DNA of 19,788 nucleotides from the NCBI GenBank assembly GCA_050943215.1, contig JBMNOU010000037.1, forward strand, positions 1 to 19,788, in the 5' to 3' direction. Origin of the DNA: JBMNOU01 sp050943215. GTDB taxonomy: Bacteria > Bacillota > Clostridia > Christensenellales > SZUA-584. Both the position numbers and the translations under genes were made by a program. The notes under the pieces are model-generated. The model was not told the DNA's origin. It made no database searches and saw only the letters and a list, made by a program, of their open reading frames with translations. Shown here one piece after another: positions 14,645 to 19,788 of this stretch (positions are counted from its first letter, which is position 1; each line of letters opens with the position of its first letter).

Positions 14645-15931
14645 ATGGGACAAAATGTTTACAACCCGTACATAACGGCACAAGCTCAGTTTGACAAAGT
14701 GGCCGATTTAATTGATTTGGAACCATCTGTACGTGAGTTGTTGCGTCAGCCAAGCCGTGAATTCCATTTTACTATTCCGGTAAAAATGGATGATGGCACA
14801 ACAAAAATATTCAATGGATACAGAATTCATCACAATGATGCGCGTGGGCCAGCCAAGGGTGGTATTCGTTTCCATCCGCAAGAGACAATCGATATGATTC
14901 GAGCATTATCAATGTGGATGACATGGAAATGCGCAGTTGTAGATATACCACTTGGCGGCGGAAAGGGCGGTATTATTTGTGATCCTCATAATCTATCAAT
15001 GGGAGAACAGGAAAGATTGTGTAGAGGATACGTAAGGCAAATTGCTAAAAATATTGGTCCTGTTACCGATGTACCTGCCCCCGATGTGATGACTAATGGA
15101 CAGCATATGCTTTGGATGATGGACGAATTCGAAACAATAAATGCAGGCCGTTATCCTGGCGTTATCACAGGAAAGCCTGTCGGCATGGGGGGGTCTCTCG
15201 GACGTAAGGAAGCCACTGGATTCGGTGTTATTTATACTTTGCGTGAAGCTTTGAAAACGTTGAATATTGATATTTCTACCACCACAGCTAGCCTTCAAGG
15301 TTTTGGTAATGTTGCTGAATACGCGGCTCGTTCATATACGTCGATGGGTGGTAAAATTATTGCAATTTCGTGTTGGGATAATAATGATAAAAAAGCGTAT
15401 ACCTTCCGCAAAACAAGCGGACTTGATATTGATAGGATGGCTTCTATAAAAGACTCATTTGGTACAATAGATAAACAAAAGGCTATCGAGATGGGTTGCG
15501 AGCTGCTAGATGGAAGTGAATGGATTACCCAGGATGTTGATATTCTTCTGCCGTGTGCGCTCGAAAATCAACTGACTTCTGAAAACTTCCCTAAGATTAG
15601 CGGCCAGGTAAAAATTCTATGCGAGGGAGCAAATGGCCCGACATCACCTGAATGTGATGAATTAATAAAAGCTAGAAACATTTATCTTGTTCCCGATTTT
15701 CTATGTAACGCAGGGGGCGTAACATGCAGTTATTTCGAACAGGTGCAATGCAATATGAATTATTTCTGGTCTAAAGAAGAAGTATTAGAGAAGTTGGATG
15801 CTAAAATGACATCGGCTTTCCATGCTGTTCATTCGCTGGCAGAGCAAAAGGGATTATATATGCGTGATGCAGCATATGTTATTGCGATTAATCGTGTTGC
15901 AGAAGCGGTTAAGCTTCGTGGTTGGGTCTAA
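14645..15931 (+). CDS. gdhA: Glutamate dehydrogenase
   Basis: It catalyses the reversible oxidative deamination of glutamate to 2-oxoglutarate and ammonia. The length of 428 residues fits the hexameric Glu/Leu/Phe/Val dehydrogenase family. Seen are the substrate-binding stretch RGPAKGGIRFHP, the catalytic-lysine motif PLGGGKGGI, PAPDVMT, then GKPVGMGGSLGRKEATG and the NAD(P) fold around LQGFGNVAEYAA. CEGANGPTSPE and PDFLCNAGGVTCSYFEQVQ complete the family pattern. The SLGR...GFGV region fits glutamate rather than leucine dehydrogenases; cofactor preference cannot be judged by eye. The ATG at 14645 follows GTGGAGGG. It is transcribed alone between its promoter and a strong terminator. Confidence 0.92.
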   Translation: MGQNVYNPYITAQAQFDKVADLIDLEPSVRELLRQPSREFHFTIPVKMDDGTTKIFNGYRIHHNDARGPAKGGIRFHPQETIDMIRALSMWMTWKCAVVDIPLGGGKGGIICDPHNLSMGEQERLCRGYVRQIAKNIGPVTDVPAPDVMTNGQHMLWMMDEFETINAGRYPGVITGKPVGMGGSLGRKEATGFGVIYTLREALKTLNIDISTTTASLQGFGNVAEYAARSYTSMGGKIIAISCWDNNDKKAYTFRKTSGLDIDRMASIKDSFGTIDKQKAIEMGCELLDGSEWITQDVDILLPCALENQLTSENFPKISGQVKILCEGANGPTSPECDELIKARNIYLVPDFLCNAGGVTCSYFEQVQCNMNYFWSKEEVLEKLDAKMTSAFHAVHSLAEQKGLYMRDAAYVIAINRVAEAVKLRGWV

Positions 15932-15946
15932 ATAATTTATTTTTTA

Positions 15947-15988
15947 GGGTGTAGCAAATGATATTATTTTTTGTTAACACCCTTTTTT
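15947..15988 (+). terminator. Intrinsic terminator of gdh
   Basis: GGGTGT (15947-15952) pairs with ACACCC (15977-15982). The stem is extended inward by AGCAAA/TTTGTT with one bulged A, and TTTTTT follows. It lies 15 bases after the gdh stop. Confidence 0.88.
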
Positions 15989-16086
15989 ATGTGCCCAGGC
16001 CTGTTATGAATCCTTTGTTGCATGCGAGGCAATGCGCAATTGTTCAAAGATCAATATTGTCAGCAATATGTAGTAATGCAAAACTT

Positions 16087-16140
16087 GCGTATGCTTTTCT
16101 GGCAAAGCCGGTATTATTTGATCGGCTTTGCCAAATACGC
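16087..16140. terminator. Long nested hairpin between convergent genes
   Basis: GGCAAAGCCG (16101-16110) and CGGCTTTGCC (16123-16132) make a perfect 10-bp stem with a 12-base loop. GCGTAT (16087-16092) and ATACGC (16135-16140) add an outer 6-bp stem. It begins seven bases after the stop of the minus-strand helical protein gene and may terminate it, but no T-run follows on either strand. It could instead protect mRNA 3' ends. Bases 15990-16086 hold nothing recognisable. Confidence 0.45.
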
Positions 16141-16146
16141 GACGGG

Positions 16147-16716
16147 TCATACTTGAAATTGGTCAATGATGCCTTGGGCCATTACATCCGCCATTTTTAA
16201 TGCTTCATTTTCTATTAAATCATATTGTCTGATACTTGCATCATATTGTCCGGAAAGTATTTGCAAAGATTCGTCTTCAGTCATTTTTAGGTGATCGTAG
16301 AGCAATGCCTGCCATTGTCTTCGGCTCCAGTAGGGGTTTATGCTGCTAAGGAAATCTGCGATATCATCCGCATTTTCATACCACTTGTTACGCTGTTCTG
16401 TTACGGCTCTTTCATTTCCGTTTTTAGCTGCGTTTACCAGTTGAGCGGCTATGAGAAGATGATTTTTAAAGAGGTCTTCAAATCTCATAGCACTTTGGTT
16501 GCCATATAGCGGTCTGAGGAGGTTCGCAAAATCTACTGGGTTGCGGAGAAGCCGTTGTGTTACAAAATCCAAATCCTTTAAATTTGCTGCAGTGCTGATT
16601 ATGAATGATCTGGTCCACATTACATGTTCAATCCATAGACGATGTAGCATATTTATTAACTGCAATTGTTCAAATGTCAAGCAATTCTCTTTATATCGAT
16701 TATTTCTTAAATACAT
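16147..16716 (-). CDS. Conserved alpha-helical protein of unknown function
   Basis: This 189-residue soluble, probably all-helical protein belongs to a Bacillota family I recall as often labelled acetylglutamate kinase. Nothing in it resembles an amino-acid kinase: there is no glycine-rich nucleotide loop. Visible conserved-looking blocks are LWIEHVMWTRSFIISTAANL, LLRNPVDFANLLRPLYG, HLLIAAQLVNAAKNG, INPYWSRRQWQALLYDHL and QYDLIENEALKMADVM. Repeated His, Glu and Trp on helices (IEHVMW, FKNHLL, YDHLKM) could line a metal or haem site, which is my inference. The start is taken at 16716, not 16731. On the minus strand ATGGAGGAGTTATTAATG places GGAGGAG as the ribosome site of the second ATG. It is monocistronic, convergent with gdh and divergent from arsR. 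Confidence 0.75.
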   Translation of the reverse strand: MYLRNNRYKENCLTFEQLQLINMLHRLWIEHVMWTRSFIISTAANLKDLDFVTQRLLRNPVDFANLLRPLYGNQSAMRFEDLFKNHLLIAAQLVNAAKNGNERAVTEQRNKWYENADDIADFLSSINPYWSRRQWQALLYDHLKMTEDESLQILSGQYDASIRQYDLIENEALKMADVMAQGIIDQFQV

Positions 16717-16861
16717 TAATAACTCCTCCATTTAATTGCGTTTATTTATTGTATGTTTATAGAGAGGTATTTGCGATACACATTTGTTACTGTAGCGGTC
16801 AGATAAATTGTTTAGGTCCAACGATTTCAATTATTCTGAAGCATTCAAATTATATAAAATA

Positions 16862-16895
16862 TTGACATATTTAAAATAATTATCATATAATGATA
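16862..16895 (+). promoter_or_regulatory. ars operon promoter with overlapping ArsR operator
   Basis: TTGACA (16862-16867), an 18-base spacer and TATAAT (16886-16891) form a consensus promoter. TATCAT-ATA-ATGATA (16881-16895) is a perfect 6-bp inverted repeat across the -10 box, ideally placed for repression by ArsR. A second small inverted repeat, ATAGA/TCTAT (16914-16918, 16925-16929), lies in the leader before the AGGAGGTGA ribosome site. The rest of 16732-16861 shows no gene. Confidence 0.72.
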
Positions 16896-16948
16896 TAGAA
16901 GGATATCAATAACATAGATGTGTGTCTATATATAGGAGGTGATTTGAT

Positions 16949-17257
16949 ATGTCATATCAGTATGCGGAATATGTACCGGTTATAAAAGCTCTGTCTGATG
17001 AGACGAGGTTAAGAATCGTAGATATGCTTTCTTGTGGGGAAATGTGTGCATGCAAAATTCTAGAACAATTTAGCATTACCCAGCCAACACTATCTTATCA
17101 CATGAAGATATTGACTGAATGCGGCATTGTTACTGGCAGACGGGACGGATCATGGATGTATTATAACTTAAATAAAGAACGGGAAGAAGAACTGTTACAT
17201 TTTTTAACCAAGCTGTTGAATGATAAAGAAGACTGTATATGCAAACAATGTAAATAA
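16949..17257 (+). CDS. arsR: ArsR-family arsenic-responsive repressor
   Basis: This 102-residue winged-helix repressor should leave its operator when As(III) or Sb(III) binds cysteine thiolates. The family metal box, ELCxCDL in classical ArsR, reads GEMCACKIL with C33 and C35; C29 lies just before it. The recognition helix is ITQPTLSYHMKILTECGIV. The C-terminus adds a second cysteine cluster, C96-x-C98-x2-C101, which is not part of the classical site and could bind a third thiolate or another metal. The start is set by AGGAGGTGA eight bases before the ATG. It is first in an operon with an ACR3 pump and an ArsP-type permease, and its promoter carries a palindrome suited to autoregulation. Confidence 0.9.
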   Translation: MSYQYAEYVPVIKALSDETRLRIVDMLSCGEMCACKILEQFSITQPTLSYHMKILTECGIVTGRRDGSWMYYNLNKEREEELLHFLTKLLNDKEDCICKQCK

Positions 17258-17289
17258 CAGACAACGGACAATGAAAGGGAACATCTAAA

Positions 17290-18354
17290 ATGAGTAAAAA
17301 AGAAGGCATCGGCTTTTTTGAAAAATACTTAAGCATATGGGTGATATTATGCATGGGTATAGGAATCACGATAGGTCTTTGGGTTCCGGCAATTCCCAAT
17401 TTTTTAGGGAAGTTTGAATACTATAATGTATCTATTCCTGTTGCAATATTGATTTGGCTAATGATTTACCCAATGATGCTGAAAATTGATTTTACTAGTA
17501 TCAAGAATGTCCGTAAAAACCCCAAAGGTTTAATTATTACATGGGTTACGAACTGGCTGATAAAACCTTTTACGATGTTCGGATTATCGTATTTGTTCTT
17601 TTTTATAATTTTTGGGGCCGTTATACCGCAGGAAACAGCAAAAGATTATCTAGCAGGAGCAATTCTTTTAGGGGCTGCGCCTTGTACTGCAATGGTTTTT
17701 GTATGGAGCCACTTGACAAACGGCAGCCCTGCACACACGCTGGTACAGGTAGCAACCAACGATTTAATTATTCTTCCTGCATTTGCTCCTATTGTGGGTA
17801 TTTTATTCATGTGGGGAGGCATTGGTGTGCAGGGCATTGGTATACCCTGGGTGACGCTGTTTTTATCGGTCATACTGTTTGTTGTGATCCCTCTAACAGC
17901 TGGTTGGCTGACTCGTAGCATTTTGACAAAACGAAAAAGCAAAGAGCATTTCGAAAAAAAGTTTACCCCTAAGTTTAAGAATGTAACGGTTATTGGTTTA
18001 TTGCTGACATTGATCATCATTTTTTCGTTTCAGGGTAAAAAAATCATTACGCAACCGGTTGATATCATTTTAATTGCCGTACCGCTTATAATACAGACAT
18101 TCCTTATATTCTTTGTCGCTTATTTTTGGGGTAAAGCGTGGAGACTGCCGCATGAAATAGCGGCACCGGGAGCGATGATAGGCGCTAGTAATTTTTTTGA
18201 ATTGGCTGTTGCTGTGGCCATATCGATATTTGGTCTTGAATCTCCGGCTGCGCTTGCAACGATTGTGGGTGTATTGGTAGAAGTACCCATAATGCTGATA
18301 CTCGTAGGTATCGCAAACAGGACACGGCGCTGGTTTCCTTGTCCAGTGATTTGA
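17290..18354 (+). CDS. acr3: ACR3-family arsenite efflux permease
   Basis: This integral membrane carrier expels As(OH)3 or arsenite using the proton motive force. The 354 residues contain about ten hydrophobic segments, the normal ACR3 length and topology. The essential cysteine motif is present as GAAPCTAMVFVWS (C132), as is the conserved glutamate in GVLVEVPIM (E331). Other family blocks are LMIYPMMLKIDF near residue 60 and GASNFFELAVAVA. It begins 32 bases after arsR with a modest ribosome site (GAAAGGGA). No arsenate reductase is nearby, so the operon as seen handles As(III) directly. The ArsB-family alternative is ruled out by these motifs. Confidence 0.93.
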   Translation: MSKKEGIGFFEKYLSIWVILCMGIGITIGLWVPAIPNFLGKFEYYNVSIPVAILIWLMIYPMMLKIDFTSIKNVRKNPKGLIITWVTNWLIKPFTMFGLSYLFFFIIFGAVIPQETAKDYLAGAILLGAAPCTAMVFVWSHLTNGSPAHTLVQVATNDLIILPAFAPIVGILFMWGGIGVQGIGIPWVTLFLSVILFVVIPLTAGWLTRSILTKRKSKEHFEKKFTPKFKNVTVIGLLLTLIIIFSFQGKKIITQPVDIILIAVPLIIQTFLIFFVAYFWGKAWRLPHEIAAPGAMIGASNFFELAVAVAISIFGLESPAALATIVGVLVEVPIMLILVGIANRTRRWFPCPVI

Positions 18355-18388
18355 GGTTATATTAGTGACTTAATAAGGAGGCAATAAA

Positions 18389-19393
18389 TTGACGGTGTTT
18401 GAATGGCTAAACAATCAGTTGCTAAAAATGAAATGGCTGAGTGATATTATAAGATGGCTTGTACAGGACATATTAGGCCTTAATGTTGGTGAGCGGGTGG
18501 GCGGAAGTATCCACTTTTTCCTATATGATATGGTCAAGATATTTATTCTTCTCTCCATATTAATATTTGTGATTTCATATATACAGAGCCATTTCCCGCC
18601 TGAAAGAACGCGTAAGATTCTAGGTCGTTTCAGTGGTATCGGGGCCAATACATTAGTTGCGCTTTTGGGTACAGTAACACCCTTTTGTTCGTGCTCGTCG
18701 ATACCGTTGTTTATTGGATTTACCAGCGCAGGGCTTCCTATAGGTGTCACGTTTTCATTTTTGATATCTTCGCCGCTGGTAGATCTTGCATCCGTATTGC
18801 TGCTTGCGAGCATATTCAACTGGAAGATTGCAATAGCTTATGTCGTTGTGGGTGTTATACTTGCGGTCGTTGGGGGGACTCTGATCAGTAAGATGAGGCT
18901 TGAGAAGTATGTTGAGTCGTTTGTGTTTCAGAGCAAAACGGCAAAAGTAGTTGAGTCAAAGATGACGCGGCGTGACAGACTCATATTGGCAAAAGATCAG
19001 GTTGCAATGATCATTAAAAAGGTATGGCTTTATATATTAATCGGAGTCGGTATAGGTGCGGCAATTCATAATTGGATACCACAGGATATCATACTGGCAG
19101 TGCTTGGTAGTAACAATCCGTTTTCGGTATTGATTGCAACTTTCGCGGGCGCACCAATGTATGCCGACATATTCGGCACATTGCCTATCGCGGAGGCGCT
19201 CGTGCACAAAGGCGTTGGTATCGGCACTGTTCTTTCATTCATGATGGCCGTTACAGCTCTATCGCTGCCATCAATGATTATGCTCAAAAAAGTGGTTAAA
19301 ACAAAGCTATTGTTGATTTTTGTAGGGATTGTCATTGTTGGTATTTTGATCATCGGTTATGTGTTTAATGCAATTGGTTTCTGGCTCGTTTAA
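18389..19393 (+). CDS. arsP: ArsP/DUF318-type permease
   Basis: This 334-residue membrane protein of the YraQ/ArsP (DUF318) permease family has about eight hydrophobic segments. The hallmark is TPFCSCSSIPLFIGF (C100 and C102); in ArsP, cysteines of this kind bind trivalent organoarsenicals for export. Two homologous halves are seen, the second containing GAPMYADIFGTLPIAEAL. A central cytoplasmic loop (residues about 170-205) is rich in Lys and Arg. The start is TTG 18389, supported by AAGGAGG seven bases upstream; no better ATG exists before the first membrane segment. Position behind arsR-acr3 supports an arsenic role, although many DUF318 proteins have unknown substrates. No terminator is obvious after it. 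Confidence 0.82.
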   Translation: MTVFEWLNNQLLKMKWLSDIIRWLVQDILGLNVGERVGGSIHFFLYDMVKIFILLSILIFVISYIQSHFPPERTRKILGRFSGIGANTLVALLGTVTPFCSCSSIPLFIGFTSAGLPIGVTFSFLISSPLVDLASVLLLASIFNWKIAIAYVVVGVILAVVGGTLISKMRLEKYVESFVFQSKTAKVVESKMTRRDRLILAKDQVAMIIKKVWLYILIGVGIGAAIHNWIPQDIILAVLGSNNPFSVLIATFAGAPMYADIFGTLPIAEALVHKGVGIGTVLSFMMAVTALSLPSMIMLKKVVKTKLLLIFVGIVIVGILIIGYVFNAIGFWLV

Positions 19394-19788
19394 CTTTGAT
19401 AGAGAAAAAAACGATTTTAATGAAGAGCAAATGTGTTATGCATAATACATAAGCATAGGATTTATTTGGAGCATATCTATCAGGGACTGAGTCTTAAAGA
19501 TGTATGCAGACCGAAGCAGAGATTTTAAGAAAATAGTAAGAATCATAGAACAAAAAATAGCGGATTTAAAGAAAAATTAAATGATTTAGGAGTAGTAAAT
19601 GTCCAAATCATGATATCAGGTTATCGATTATGAATTATGTACCGAATGGAATATGCATGGGGTCTACAACAAAAACCCCAAGGTCAGCCGTTATGTTTTA
19701 GTAAAGCTGTATCGAAGGGTGTACTGACTGCGGAAGTATTTGCCCAAACGGCGCAAAATAATATTTTCCGTGACAATACGCAGTATAG
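19394..19788. other. Region with no intact gene; frame remnants
   Basis: I see no complete gene here. On + there are broken coding-like stretches. EHIYQGLSLKDVCRPKQRF lies near 19470-19530. Around 19530-19630, KKIVRIIEQKIADL continues after a one-base shift as KEKLNDLGVVNVQIMISG, a helix like the end of a regulator. From ATG 19637 a frame is open to the window edge (50 codons, starting MYRMEYAWGLQQ), but without a convincing ribosome site. A weak inverted repeat TTATG/CATAA lies near 19437-19453. The function of these pieces is not recognised. Confidence 0.4.

Noticed and set aside
15958..16200. 80-residue ORF after gdh
   Set aside because: It starts inside the gdh terminator hairpin, covers the second long hairpin and overlaps the end of the minus-strand gene. 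No family is recognisable and no ribosome site is seen.
17541..18020. Alternate-frame ORFs inside acr3
   Set aside because: Shadows of a clear ACR3 pump; no independent ribosome site or motifs.
1..19788. CRISPR arrays, tRNA or rRNA genes, riboswitches
   Set aside because: I looked for regularly spaced repeats, cloverleaf-like segments and conserved leader structures and saw none that I could support.

Overview
The window looks like a chromosomal segment of a strictly anaerobic Bacillota, most likely of the Clostridia. The evidence is a PerR/rubredoxin/rubrerythrin oxidative-stress block, a [NiFe]-hydrogenase operon, strong AGGAGG-type ribosome sites, sigma-A-like TTGACA/TATAAT promoters, moderate to low GC and many intrinsic terminators. 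No rRNA, tRNA or CRISPR array was seen. Gene identities come from motif recognition by eye, not from database searches.

Layout. (1) 1-7435, all on +: a tightly overlapping group-1-type [NiFe]-hydrogenase operon, hyaA(partial)-hyaB-hyaD-'hypA'-hypF-hypC-hypD-hypE. The order is structural subunits, maturation protease, a shortened HypA-like protein, then the Fe(CN)2CO assembly factors. hypB is absent. Three genes carry single-base lesions: a TAA inside the maturation tail of hyaB, a one-base loss in hypF and a one-base gain in hypD. The small subunit has Asn where a proximal-cluster Cys is expected. (2) 7436-8300: a scar in which the first ~28 codons of a probable prepilin peptidase are fused to the C-terminal third of a large serine recombinase. 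This looks like a footprint of a lost mobile element. (3) 8375-10971: perR with its own promoter and operator-like palindrome, a double-rubredoxin protein, a ferredoxin-rubrerythrin fusion with an internal start, and a decayed ferritin-like gene, closed by a terminator. (4) 10972-13370: two heavily decayed genes, one of unknown helical type and one serine-hydrolase/beta-lactamase-like lipoprotein. (5) 13495-15988: nagB on the minus strand, divergent from a glutamate dehydrogenase gene, each with promoter and terminator. (6) 16087-16716: an alpha-helical protein of unknown role, minus strand. (7) 16862-19393: an arsenic operon arsR-acr3-arsP-like behind a strong promoter that overlaps a palindromic operator. 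(8) 19394-19788: no intact gene, only remnants.

How it works together. Block 1 would build and mature an H2-activating enzyme, with HypF and HypE making the cyanide ligands on a HypC-HypD scaffold and HyaD trimming the large subunit. Block 3 would detoxify peroxide/O2 under PerR control, with rubredoxin and ferredoxin domains passing electrons to the rubrerythrin di-iron site. Block 7 senses and exports arsenite and perhaps organoarsenicals. Lesions concentrate in blocks 1-4, while nagB, gdh and the ars genes are clean. Some lesions are substitutions (a lost start codon, nonsense codons, a lost metal-ligand His), which argues for real gene decay in at least part of the window. The isolated one-base indels in hypF and hypD could also be sequencing errors.
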